Positions 1 to 8,734 of a DNA stretch of 64,000 nucleotides are shown piece after piece (the first letter of the stretch is position 1; the number at the start of each line of letters is the position of its first letter). Under the pieces are notes generated by a model. That model worked only from the letters and a program-made list of their open reading frames with translations, did no database searches and was not told the origin of the DNA. The stretch is taken from positions 26,001 through 90,000 of the forward strand of contig CAUYUJ010019626.1 in NCBI GenBank assembly GCA_963575745.1, in the 5' to 3' direction. The stretch is from Prorocentrum cordatum. Its lineage: Eukaryota > Sar > Dinophyceae > Prorocentrales > Prorocentraceae. The position numbers and the translations under genes are program-made.

Positions 1-45
1 ATGTTTTAATATCCCTTTGCGGGGACGCGCCCGACTGAAGCTGAC
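1..45. repeat. Degenerate end of inverted-repeat family F1
   Basis: The first bases end in GGGGACGCGCCCGACTGAAG, resembling the right terminus of family F1 (GAGGGACATGCCCGACTTA, best seen at 58,536-58,673). Only one end lies in the window, so the assignment is tentative. Confidence 0.3.
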
Positions 46-304
46 GGCCTCGGCGCCCGCGGGCCCCCCCGCATTTGGAGTCCCGAAACGGTGCGGTGAC
101 AGACCGTGTGGTGACCTCGGAACCCCAAGAGACCTCACCGCACGGTCCGTCACCGCACGGTCTCGGGACCCCACAGGTCCCTGTCGCCCGAGACGTCCTC
201 GGAGAAGGCCTCGAATCCCAAACCCGTGCCGCGACCCCGAATCCCCACCTGCCTCCATGCAGGGCCCGCCGACAGGGCCCCGGCCCTCTACATCACATAG
301 CCTC

Positions 305-1085
305 CAGATCTCGAGAGGAGGAGGAGGAGGAGGAGGAGGAGGAGGAGGAGGAGGAGGAGGAGGAGGGAGGAGGAGGAGGAGGAGGAGGAACAGGAGGAGG
401 AGGAGGAGGAGGAGGAAAAGGAGGAGGAGGAGGAGGAACAGGAGGGGAAGGCGAGGAGGAGGAGGAGGAGGAGGTGGAGAAGGAGGAAGAAAAAGGAGGT
501 GTGGTCACCACCCCGTTTGGGGCCCCCCCCGCCGGCGGCGGCTCCTCCCGGCCCTGGCCCGCCGGGGAGGCCCCGCGGGCGCCCCGAAGGCCGGCCGGCA
601 CCCGGCAGGCCCGGCTCTTCCAGTCCTCTGCTCGCCGGGCAGGGGGGGGGAGGGGGGGGGGAGGGAAGGGGGGGAGGGAGGGAGGGGAGGGGGGGAGAGG
701 GAGGGAGCGGGAGGAAAAGGAGGGAGGAGGGAGGGAGGGAGGGAGGGAGGGAGGGAGGGACGGAGGAGGGGGGGGACGGAGCGGGGAGGAGGGAGGAGGG
801 AGGGTGGGAGGAGGAGGAGGGAAGGAGGAGGGGGAGAGGGAGGGAGCGGGGAGAAGGAGGGAGGAGGGAGGGAGGGAGGGAGGGAGGGAGGGAGCGGGGA
901 GGAAAAGGAGGGAGGAGAGAGGGAGCGAGGGATGGAGGGAAGGAGGGAAGGAGGGAGTGGAAACGGCGGCGGGCAGTAGGAAGGGGGAGGGAGGCGGCGG
1001 ATGGGGGGAGGATGAAGGGTGAGGGGCGCGTCGAAATGATGAGGGAGGGAGGGGGGGAGGGAGGGACGGAGGATGAGGGATGATG
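305..1085. repeat. Purine-rich simple repeats, (GGA)n then (GGGA)n
   Basis: A (GGA)n tract at about 309-500 is followed by GC-rich sequence and then a G-rich GGGA/GGAGGG tract at about 641-1,080. All six frames stay open here only because the sequence has one-strand purine bias; the predicted proteins are Gly/Arg/Glu or Ser/Pro strings. I treat the stretch as non-coding. Nothing gene-like is seen in 46-305. Confidence 0.9.
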
Positions 1086-1194
1086 AGGGCGGGAAGCACG
1101 GAGGAAGTGGAGGATGAGGAAACTGAATTGAGCGGGTTCAGCACGTGCTGTTCGGTACAAGACACACGCAGATCCGCCGACCCCAGAGGCGTGT

Positions 1195-1372
1195 GCGATA
1201 TGCTTCGTACCCTAGCCTGAAACCTACCGATGCCCCCCACCTGGCTCACCACCGCGCCCCTGCATCCCCAGGCCTCTGGAACTCTCTTCTTGGGATCCTG
1301 TACTCGACAATTTCTAACCTGAAACCTACCGATGCCCCCCCACCTGGCCCCCCACCGCGCCCCGGCATCCCC
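1195..1372. repeat. ~105-bp tandem array, left remnant
   Basis: About 1.6 units containing CCTGAAACCTACCGATGCC and GGCATCCCCAGGCCTCTGG. The same unit continues at 8,766 in the same orientation. The last left-hand unit breaks after GGCATCCCC, where the 7.4-kb element begins, and the right-hand array resumes with AGGCCTCTGG, the next bases of the unit. Confidence 0.85.
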
Positions 1373-1403
1373 GCTTAAAGGCTTCAAGATCTTAAGCGTA
1401 CTT
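1373..1403 (+). repeat. Left terminal inverted repeat
   Basis: Begins GCTTAAAGGCTTCAAGATCT. It matches the reverse complement of 8,735-8,765 at 30 of 31 positions, and looser similarity continues inwards (AGCTATATGTAGG versus CTATAGCTGGG-type sequence). Confidence 0.9.
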
Positions 1404-1428
1404 GCGCCCTAGCTATATGTAGGTTAAG

Positions 1429-1545
1429 TATATTAGTTGTACGTGTGCGACTTACCTGAGTTGGATATAAGTTACTTATAAGTTACCATAGCGTACACGC
1501 TGTAAGTTACTTCAGGGGTACATATAAGTTACTTATACTTATTCC
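1429..1545. repeat. Left subterminal AAGTTACTT motif cluster
   Basis: At least five TAAGTTACTTATA-like motifs in both orientations lie just inside the left terminal repeat. The same motifs recur at 8,476-8,720 inside the right one. Subterminal repeats of this kind are common transposase-binding sites in TIR elements; that role is inferred here. Confidence 0.65.
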
Positions 1546-1797
1546 TAACTGTTGCTTGAGGGGGGAGGGAGGAGGGGGGGAGGGAGGAGGCGCGGCGTTC
1601 ACTTCGCGCCGCGCGTGGCCCTCCGTATCGGGCTCGCCCTGGTAGAACTTGTGCGACTCCACAGTGCTACTCTGCAGGCGGTTGTCGACCCATTCGACGC
1701 ACAAGTCGTGCGAGGACGTGTATGCCACCTCCCCGCATTTGTCTGAAGGGCACTTCACCCTGTACCACTCCGCCTCCGACTTGGTCTCATCGGCCAT
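1507..1797 (-). CDS. Element gene A, small unknown protein
   Basis: A 96-residue frame from the first ATG (MADETKSEAEW) to a stop inside the subterminal repeats. The N-terminal half looks protein-like, with a KCPSDKC pair of cysteines and a third cysteine in HDLCVEWVD. The C-terminal third is Pro/Ser-rich and then translates satellite DNA, so the true end may be lost. Between the upstream spliced-leader-like box (1,936-1,958) and the ATG are about 140 bp of degenerate GGCGCTGGCGT repeats that would read Pro-Thr-Ala-Pro if translated. It is the most downstream of the three same-strand genes in the element. I do not recognise the family. Confidence 0.45.
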   Translation of the reverse strand: MADETKSEAEWYRVKCPSDKCGEVAYTSSHDLCVEWVDNRLQSSTVESHKFYQGEPDTEGHARREVNAAPPPSPPPPSPLKQQLGISISNLYVPLK

Positions 1798-1935
1798 GGC
1801 TGACGGTGCTGGTGTAGGCGCTGGCGTCGGCGCTGGCGTTGGCGCTAGCGTCGGTGCTGACGTCGGTGTTGGCGTCGGCGCAGGCGCAGGCGCAGGCGTG
1901 CCGCCCTCGGCCGCGGCTCGCGGCCAGCGGGCGCC

Positions 1936-1958
1936 CTCGTGAGCCAACAAATGGCTAT
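1936..1958 (-). promoter_or_regulatory. Spliced-leader-like box upstream of gene A
   Basis: Minus strand reads ATAGCCATTTGTTGGCTCACGAG. The dinoflagellate spliced leader is CCGTAGCCATTTTGGCTCAAG (established knowledge), so this is the leader with two extra bases in the loop and a changed 3' end. Gene B has the same extra two bases at the same place. Confidence 0.55.
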
Positions 1959-1974
1959 GATATGTGCAAATGCC

Positions 1975-2065
1975 AGCGGTCGGAATCGTTACCCATGCCA
2001 GCGATCGGAATCGCTACCCATGCCAGCGATCGGAATCGCTACCCATGCCAGCGATCGGAATCGCT
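1975..2065. repeat. Four tandem 25-bp hairpin units
   Basis: AGCGATCGGAATCGCT at 2,000, 2,025 and 2,050, plus a mutated copy at 1,975, each in a 25-bp unit ATGCC-hairpin-ACCC. They lie immediately upstream of the box that heads gene A. Confidence 0.85.
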
Positions 2066-2089
2066 ACTCAACAAACACCGTCGTCGTCA

Positions 2090-2345
2090 GTGTCGTCTGC
2101 GCGCCGTCGCCGCGATGGCGATCATCACGGTGACAATGGCGACGACGATTGCAACGGCGACAATGACGACGACGACGCTGACGACCGTTATCGCGACGAT
2201 GACGACGGCGATGGCAACGACGACGGCGACGGCGACGATGCCGACGATGACGCCGACGATGAGCAGGGAAGCGATGGCGATCGCTGGGGGGAGCGACGAC
2301 GCGCACACGACATGGCGACGACGCTGGCGACGATCGGGAATCGCA
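2090..2345. repeat. (GAC/GAT)-rich cryptic simple repeat with one hairpin
   Basis: Triplet-biased GACGACGATGGCGAC sequence between genes A and B. It includes one reverse-orientation hairpin, AGCGATGGCGATCGCT, at 2,270-2,285. Confidence 0.75.
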
Positions 2346-2412
2346 TTGAAGACAAGAGACGAGACGAGGACAAGCGGACACTGACCCATATGATTTCTGC
2401 GACCAAGGGCCC

Positions 2413-4365
2413 TTAGGGCCGATGAAACATGTTGCCACTGCCACGCCAGTGCAGGGTGTTGGAGCTAGTATGAGCCCTCCGCTGCGCCCGTTTTAGGTTC
2501 AGGTATCCGCGTTGTTTTGGGCCCAGGTCTCCAACAAAAAAAACATGTTGACACTGCCAATTAAGTCTGGAACGCGACCCGTCGACGGCGACGATGGCGA
2601 CGATGGGCCATTCTATACTATGGCCGCCTGCGGCAAGGCGAGCCCGACCTCCTATGCGCGCCGCCCGTGCGCGGCGCGAAGGAAAGCGGTCGCGAGCCGA
2701 GGACAGCACGCGGGCCGCGGGCGCGAGCCGCGGCCGAGGGCGGCGCTCAGCGGGCGCCAGGGGGCCGAGCTCGGCGCCGAGCTCGGCGAGGCTCGGTGGG
2801 CTCGCCACCCATTCCCTGTGCAATCGATCGGGGCGGCAGCGATCAGGCGGCCGCGAGCCGCGGGCGAGGGCGGGCCCGCAGCGGCCGAGGGCAGCCGCAG
2901 GCGGGCCGCGAGCGCAGCACGCGGCCTCACAGAAACCGCGTCGGCGGCGGCCGCTTCGCCACGGTCGACGGGCGGCCGCGGGAGCGGCGGCCGCGGGCGC
3001 GGCGGCGGGGGCGGCGGCCGCGGGGGCGGCGGCCGCAGGCCGCGGCCCGCGTGGCGGCGGGCGGACCACCCGCGGGGGCGGCGCCACCTGCGTCGGCGCC
3101 ATCTTCGGGCGCACCTGCGGCGGCGCCACCTGCGGGTGCGACCCGGGGGGGCGCGCCCCTGGCCCGAAGGCGCCGCGGCCGTACTTCGCCGCGAAGTACG
3201 CCTTGTTCTTGCCGCCCCTGTTGGCCCACTTCCCCGTATTCCAGCGGTAGTTCTGGCCGCGCCACGTCATGGGGCCGCCCTCGTCTGGGCCGACGCGGCC
3301 GCGCTGAGCCCATGAGAGCCCTATGCTCCTCGCCACCGCCGACTCCGCGCGCAGGTCCGCTATCATCTCGGGCGTGTACCTGTTGTTGTACACAGCCTCC
3401 CACGCGGCGACCCGATCCGCCTCCGTCGGCTCCGCATGCGGCGCAGGTTGCACGGCAGGGCGCACCCCCTGCGACGGCGCGGGGCCTGCAGGGCGCACTT
3501 GCGACGGCGCGGACACGAACGGGCGCGCAGGACGCACCTGCGATGATGGCCGCGGGGGAGGGACGCCAGCGCACGCTGGAGCCAGGCCGCGCGCGCTGCC
3601 TGCGCTCGAGGACGTGCGCGGCAGCACCCCCGCGTACGCCGCGTGCGACGCGGCAGACACCTCCACCGAAGCGTAGGCGGGTGGCGCACTCTTCGGCGGC
3701 TCCGCTGTCCTGTGCCGCACGCGGCGGCCGCCCCCGAGCTCGATGATCAACGGCGCGCCGCCCAGAGAGCTCCCGTCGGCCGACCCCGGGCTCTGGCCCG
3801 AGCCGCCCGAGATCGGGGCCTCGGACACGGCCGCGCCGCTGCTATCGCCCCGCGCCTCGGACACCGCCGCCAGGGCAGCGTCGGCGCATTCGTCCTCGGA
3901 GTCGATGCTGACCGACAGCACCACCTCCGCCTCCACCGCCTCCTCGTGGGCGGCCTCCTCAGCGCCCGCAGCGGCAGCCGCCTCCTCGTGGGCGGCCTCC
4001 TCCGCCTCCTCCGCCTCCTCAGCGCCCGCAGCGGCAGCCGCCTCCTCAGTGCCCGCATCGGAAGCCTGCGCATCGTCCTCAGCGGCGGCCTCCTCATCGC
4101 CGTCAGCGGCAGTCGCCTCCTCCTCCCCGGCGGCGGCAGCTGCGTAGTGCGCGCGCTCGGCCGCAGTCGCCTCCGCGGCGGCACGCGACGCAGCGGCCGC
4201 CTCCTCTGCGGCGTCGGCCGCCTCCTCGCCCTCGTGGCGGCCCAACAACGCGTCGAACGCGCTGGCGGCCTGAAAGAACGCGCCCGCGGCGTTCGCCGCG
4301 GCGTCCGACGCCGTGCTCGGCCGCAGTTGCCGCAGTCGCAGCCGCGGCGGGCGGCCGCTTGCGAG
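2413..4365 (-). CDS. Element gene B, Ala/Glu-rich protein with a Trp/Lys-rich core
   Basis: The frame is open from the spliced-leader-like box to 2,413. In order it holds a low-complexity Ala/Glu region (about 4.3-3.85 kb), a Pro/Ser/Val linker, and a conserved-looking core at about 3.4-3.17 kb (VYNNRYTPEMIADLRAE, then WRGQNYRWNTGKWANRGG and KAYFAAKYGRG) rich in Trp, Arg and Lys. The remaining 250 codons are Ala/Arg-rich and probably not coding. There is no ATG between the box and the core, so either initiation is non-AUG, the start is lost, or an upstream frameshift hides it. The core suggests nucleic-acid binding by composition only. Family not recognised. Confidence 0.4.
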   Translation of the reverse strand, partial: LASGRPPRLRLRQLRPSTASDAAANAAGAFFQAASAFDALLGRHEGEEAADAAEEAAAASRAAAEATAAERAHYAAAAAGEEEATAADGDEEAAAEDDAQASDAGTEEAAAAAGAEEAEEAEEAAHEEAAAAAGAEEAAHEEAVEAEVVLSVSIDSEDECADAALAAVSEARGDSSGAAVSEAPISGGSGQSPGSADGSSLGGAPLIIELGGGRRVRHRTAEPPKSAPPAYASVEVSAASHAAYAGVLPRTSSSAGSARGLAPACAGVPPPRPSSQVRPARPFVSAPSQVRPAGPAPSQGVRPAVQPAPHAEPTEADRVAAWEAVYNNRYTPEMIADLRAESAVARSIGLSWAQRGRVGPDEGGPMTWRGQNYRWNTGKWANRGGKNKAYFAAKYGRGAFGPGARPPGSHPQVAPPQVRPKMAPTQVAPPPRVVRPPPRGPRPAAAAPAAAAPAAAPAAAAPAAARRPWRSGRRRRGFCEAACCARGPPAAALGRCGPALARGSRPPDRCRPDRLHREWVASPPSLAELGAELGPLAPAERRPRPRLAPAARVLSSARDRFPSRRARAARIGGRARLAAGGHSIEWPIVAIVAVDGSRSRLNWQCQHVFFVGDLGPKQRGYLNLKRAQRRAHTSSNTLHWRGSGNMFHRP

Positions 4366-4380
4366 CCAAAAAATGGCTAT
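4358..4380 (-). promoter_or_regulatory. Spliced-leader-like box upstream of gene B
   Basis: Minus strand reads ATAGCCATTTTTTGGCTCGCAAG, against the leader core TAGCCATTTTGGCTCAAG. It is two bases longer in the T run, as in gene A, with GC inserted before AAG. Upstream sequence (GGCATT, GCACATAGC, then a hairpin) also parallels gene A. Confidence 0.6.
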
Positions 4381-4425
4381 AACAACGCGGGCGATTAATG
4401 CTATGTGCAATGCGCGCGCAATGCC

Positions 4426-4722
4426 AGCGATCGAAATCGCTCCCCCCCCCCCCATCTGCCTCCCACTGCCGACCCGTCTTCCCTTCCCTTCCCATCCGAT
4501 CGCAGTCGCTTCGCCCCTCGTCCTGAGAGCACCCCGTCCCCCATCCAAGTTGCCACTATCGCTTCGCCGCCATCTTCGCCTCCTCCTCCTCTTCCTTCCC
4601 CAAGCGATTGCCATCGCTACCTCCCCCGCTCCTCCTCCTCCTCCTCCTTCTCCGTCCCCGAGCGATCGCCACCGCTACCTCGCCCACTCTTCCTCATCCT
4701 TCCCCGAGCGATCGCCATCGCT
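4426..4722. repeat. Hairpin cluster between genes B and C
   Basis: AGCGAT-N4-ATCGCT copies at 4,426 (loop CGAA), 4,603 (TGCC), 4,661 (one stem change) and 4,707 (CGCC), separated by pyrimidine-rich CCTCCTCC sequence. Confidence 0.8.
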
Positions 4723-4840
4723 ACCCTCCTCCATATTTTTCCCGTCCCCATCCTCGGCGGCGCAGTCGACGAGGCGTGTTCGACAACGCATGCATGCTGC
4801 GCCGTTGCAGCACCCGCGCGCGAATGATCGCCGACCAGGC

Positions 4841-4969
4841 TCAGCCCAGCATCCCCAGCTGCTGGACGAAGGCGAACAGCTGGCCCGCCACAGTTGCCAC
4901 CAAGAGGATGGACTTGCTGCGAGCCGCAGGGTCGGGGGATCCCAAGATGCGAAAGAGCATCAGCATCAT
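4841..4969 (-). CDS. Possible small membrane ORF or frameshifted tail of gene C
   Basis: A 42-residue frame starting MMLMLFRIL. In the same frame, hydrophobic sequence begins upstream at about 5,002 (LIRALLIGAGAMMLMLF), overlapping the gene C stop. A second hydrophobic stretch (SILLVATVAGQLFAFV) follows. It is either a separate two-helix peptide or a C-terminal membrane anchor of gene C reached by frameshifting. No family recognised. Confidence 0.3.
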   Translation of the reverse strand: MMLMLFRILGSPDPAARSKSILLVATVAGQLFAFVQQLGMLG

Positions 4970-4998
4970 CGCGCCCGCGCCGATCAGTAGCGCGCGAA

Positions 4999-6530
4999 TC
5001 AGCCCGCGACGCCCTTCTTCGTCTGCGTGGCCACCCACTTCTTGGCCGCAGAGATCGCCTTGTCGCTGCTGCCGCCGTAGTCGGCGAACTTGTATGCAAC
5101 CGACTGGCCTGCGCCTTGATGGCCAGTTCGGCACAAGACCTGGTCGCGGGACCACTCCACCGAGTACGATGGCTTCGGGGACTTCTTGCCCGCATTCGCC
5201 TTCTTCTTCTTCTTCTGCTTAGTCGTCTTATCGTCCGCCGCCTTCGCCGCAGCGGCAGTCCCCTTCGTCGCCTTATTGTTATTATTGTTCTTCTTCTTCT
5301 TATTCCCTTTCGCCTCCTCCGCCTTCGCCGCATCGGCCTTCCTCTTCTTATCGCCAGCCGCGCTGGCCGCGGGGGCGCCACCCTCGCTCTCGGAGTCGGA
5401 GTCGTCGTCGCTGCCGTCGCCATCCGACTCGCTGTCGCTCAGCGACGGCGGTTTGCGGGACACGCTCGGCGTCTTGCCCCCCCCAGCTGCGCGTAGATAT
5501 TGTCCCTTGCCTCCTCCACGCTGTGCTTCGACGGCGTCTTGGCATCGGCCGGCGCGGCGGGCGCGGGCGCCGCGTCGGCGAGCGGCGGCGGCTCGGCCTG
5601 GTTGGGCGTGTATCGCCTGAAGGGAACGTCGCAATCGCGCAACGCACCGCTGTCCTCGCGCCCGCGATTCAGCGCAATCGCCCTGTCGGCGAGCTGCAGC
5701 GCCATGTCGACGCTCGATTGCTCAGGAGAGCTCTTCAGGCGAGCTTTGTTCTCCCGCATCGGGACCGCGTCGCTCAACGCGAGCAGCTGGGTGACGTCCA
5801 GCGGGCACTTGACTGGGGCATCGCCACTTTCGGCGTACACGCGAGAATAGACGTCTCGGCGCGCCCTCCGCATGGCAACCGTGTCCGCGGGGAGCTTATC
5901 GACGAACGACGGCTCCACCTCGGCAAGGCGCTTGCACTCCTGCCCCGGGAGGAGCTTCTTGGCGCACGACTTCGCCCTCTTGAAATAGCCGAACAGGGCC
6001 AACGGGGGCTGGCGCATTGCCCGCTCGAAGCCCTCCACCGCGAGGGCGGTGCGCGTCACCATTTGGATCGCCGGCTCATGCAACGCGCGCAACTCGAGTT
6101 TTTTGCGCGCCTGCATCACGACCGCAACTCGGCCCATGAAGTCGCTGTCCTTATCCAGTATTTCCGCCCACTGCGCCGCCGCCAGGTATGATGTGATCGA
6201 CGTGAAGTCCTGCATGGGCGCCCTGGTCACCGACATCAGCTCTGCGCCCGCGGCAGCGTTGGCAACCGACATATTCGCCGACGTTGTGGCTAACTCCGTG
6301 ACGCGGCCGGGCAGCATGGCCATCTTCTTCTTGCCGAATGGCATCTTGCCGATCTGCGCCATCAGCGCGGCCGAGTCCTCGGCGGAGACGAAGGTCCACG
6401 GCTCCATGACGCTCATCGCCTTGCAGCACTGCGCCGTCACGACCTCCTTATATGCATTGCTCCCCTTCTCAAGCTGAGTGAGGAACGATGCGGCGGCCTT
6501 CAGCTGCTCCACCAGCGCGCTGGCCGCCAT
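4999..6530 (-). CDS. Element gene C, ~510-residue protein split by a G8 frameshift
   Basis: ATG at 6,530 (MAASALVEQLKAAASFL). The first ~350 residues look like a real globular or helical protein (YKEVVTAQCCKAMSVMEPW, FVSAEDSAALM, MPFGKKK, MQDFTSITSYLAAAQW). At a run of eight G (5,476-5,483) the frame runs into an early stop. One added G, or two removed, joins it to a second frame encoding an acidic Ser/Asp/Glu patch, a Lys/Asn/Ala-rich linker, and a C-terminal domain (YSVEWSRDQVLCR, AYKFADYGGSSDKAISAAKKW) that resembles an AP2-like DNA-binding fold. The N-terminal region recalls, from memory, a high-copy dinoflagellate ORF family of unknown function. The largest and best gene of the element; an assembly error in the homopolymer is possible. 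Confidence 0.55.
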
Positions 6531-6583
6531 GATGCTAGCGCGGCGGCAACGGGGGGGCGCGCGCCCGCCAGGGCCAGCAACGG

Positions 6584-6601
6584 CTAACCAGTGGACGGCT
6601 A
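6584..6601 (-). promoter_or_regulatory. Diverged spliced-leader-like box upstream of gene C
   Basis: Minus strand TAGCCGTCCACTGGTTAG, about 55 bases before the ATG. It keeps TAGCC-N6-TGG as in genes A and B, and differs from gene A's six-base loop only by transitions. Alone it would not be recognised as leader-like. Confidence 0.35.
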
Positions 6602-6622
6602 AGCTAGCGGCAATGACCGCAC

Positions 6623-7358
6623 AGCGACCGAGATCGCTTTGCCCTCCACCGCCTCCGACTCCCCCCCCCCTCTCCCACCCTCCCCCTCCCTGATGCTCTT
6701 CACCCAATCCACCACTTCCATCCGCTCTCTGGTCGAATAAGCCTCATCCTCCGCCTCATCACCCCCTCCTCTATACCATCCTCCTTACCCACTCCCGAGC
6801 GATCGCCATCGCTACTACCTCCCCATGCACTCCCCCTCGCCCAAGCGGTCGCCATCGCTATTTCCCCGCGCCCCCACCCACCCCCACACCACCACCACCG
6901 CCACCACCACCACCACCACCACCACCACCACCACCACCACCACCACCACCACCACCACCACCACCACCACCACCACCACCACCACCACCACCACCACCCA
7001 CCCCACACCCACCCACCACCACCCCCCATCACCTCCGCCCCCTCGCCCCCTCGCCCAAGCGATCTCCATCGCTACCTCCCAATCCACGCCCCCCCTCGCC
7101 CAAGCGATCTCCATCGCTACCCCCCGATCCACGCCCCCCTCGCCCAAGCGATCTCCATCGCTACCTCCCCCCCCCCTCGTCCCTTCGCCCAAGCGATCGC
7201 CATCGCTACCTCCCAATCCACGCCCCCCTCGCCCAAGCGATCTCCATCGCTACCTCCCCGTGCACCCCCGCCCCCACCCCCCCTCGCCCCTTCGCCCAAG
7301 CGATCGCCATCGCTACCTCCCAAGCCACGCCCCGCTCGCCCCAGCGATCTCCATCGCT
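6623..7358. repeat. Main hairpin array, ~45-bp spacing, around a (CCA)n tract
   Basis: Ten hairpins at 6,623, 6,798, 6,844, 7,058, 7,103, 7,147, 7,192, 7,236, 7,299 and 7,343. The stem AGCGAT/ATCGCT is kept while the loop alternates between CTCC and CGCC; 6,623 and 6,844 have single stem changes. Spacing in 7,058-7,343 is 44-45 bp except one of 63. A (CCA)n tract occupies about 6,886-7,020. Confidence 0.85.
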
Positions 7359-7379
7359 CCCAAGAACGCCCGTCCAGCG

Positions 7380-7905
7380 GGCCGAAAGCGCCTCCGAGAG
7401 GCCCCAACCTCCTGCATCGCCCGAAAACGCTTCCCAGACGCTCCGACCTCCTGCGTCAGCCGAAGGCGCCTCCGAGAAGCCCCAACCTCCTGCATCGCCC
7501 GAGGGGGGGGGGGGGGGCGGGGGAGACGACGGGGGGCGGGAGAGGCGATGGGGGACGGGAGAGTTGATGGGGGACGGGAAAGATGATGGGGGACGGGAGA
7601 GATGATGGGGGACGGGGGAGAAAGAACGCAACACCTAAACCTAAAACATCCAGAAACCAAAACCTCACCACAACAACTTCGACGTACCCAAAACCACCAG
7701 AATCCAAAACCTAAACCCAAAACATCAAGATACCCAAACCTCCTCAAACCAACCTCGACGACGACGAGGGCGCCGTCCTCTCACCCATAGGGTGGATAGC
7801 CTCAACTCCAACACAAGGAAGTCCTTGTTCTGGAGTCCTGGGCGAGTTCCTGCCATCGTCGTCGTCGCCGTCGTCTGAGGCAGCCTCATCGCCATCATCA
7901 CCATC
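7380..7905. repeat. 39-bp and 18-bp minisatellites, then A-rich spacer
   Basis: Three units of about 39 bp (CGCCTCCGAGAGGCCCCAAC type) at 7,388-7,500, then four or five GATGGGGGACGGGAGA units to 7,620, then AACCTAAAACATCCA-type A-rich sequence. No gene seen. Confidence 0.7.
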
Positions 7906-8380
7906 GCCGTCATGATCATCATCATGATCGTCATCATCATCGCCATCATCGTCATCGCCTGTCATCATCACCATCGTCGTCGCCATCATCATCATCAACG
8001 TCGTCATCGTCATCATCAGCGACGTCATCATCATTGCCGTAGTCGTCGTCATCATCGTCAGTATCGTCGGCAATCGTCGTCATCATCATCATCGTCAGTG
8101 TCGTCAGTGTCGTCAGTATGGCCAGTATCGTAGTCATCGTCGTCGTAGTAGTCGTCATCGTCATCGTCGTTATCGTCATCATGCGCGTCACCGCGTCCAT
8201 TGTTACCCAAGCGATCGCCATCGCTGCCTCCCCCGTTCCTCTTCCTCCTCCTCCTCCTCCTCCTCCTCCTCCTCCTCTTTCTCCTCCTCCTCCTCCTCCT
8301 CCTCCTCTTCCCCCAAGCGATCGCCATCGCTACCTCCCCCACTCTTCCTCCTCCTTCCCCAAGCGATCGCCATCGCTACC
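7905..8380. repeat. (TCA/TCG)n and (CTC)n tracts with three hairpins
   Basis: A (TCATCG)-type triplet tract at 7,905-8,185 and (CTC)n at 8,240-8,310. Hairpins AGCGATCGCCATCGCT sit at 8,210, 8,316 and 8,362. Confidence 0.85.
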
Positions 8381-8475
8381 TCCCCCAATTCTCTCCTTTT
8401 GCGCGCGCGCGGCGCGGGCGCGCGGCGCGGCGCGGAGGAGGGGGGGAGGGAGGGGGAGGGAGGGAGGGAAGGAGG

Positions 8476-8720
8476 TAACTTACAAGTTACTTATAAGTAC
8501 CTCATAAGTAAAACTAAGAGATGGAGCCTAAAACGTGTTAAGTAACTTACAAGTACTTATATGTAACTTACCCCGCTCGGCGATGGATGGGAAATAGTTA
8601 GAAGTAGCGCAAGTAACTTATTTCCGCAAGAGGAGCACTTAAAAACAGATGCCCTTAGTTAGGGAACAAACTCAACATATACTGGTACTTAACACAGAAC
8701 AAAAGTAACTTACACCCAGC
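8476..8720. repeat. Right subterminal AAGTAACTTA motif cluster
   Basis: Multiple GTAACTTACAAGTTACTT and AAGTACTTATATG motifs, mirroring 1,429-1,545. No ORF of note. Confidence 0.65.
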
Positions 8721-8734
8721 TATAGGTAGCTCGT

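Noticed and set aside
17-1160. Long overlapping ORFs of 290-364 codons on both strands
   Set aside because: They translate (GGA)n and GGGA tracts into Gly/Arg/Glu or Ser/Pro strings; frames are open because of strand bias.
7058-7358. CRISPR-like array (short repeats at 44-45-bp spacing)
   Set aside because: The repeat is a self-complementary 16-mer with variable loop, the intervening sequence is near-identical CCTCGCCC-type filler rather than unique spacers, and the host is eukaryotic.
1975-8377. Cyanobacterial HIP1 octamer (GCGATCGC) as a sign of contamination
   Set aside because: Many copies have loops other than CGCC and so lack GCGATCGC; the conserved part is the stem, and copies stop at the element borders.
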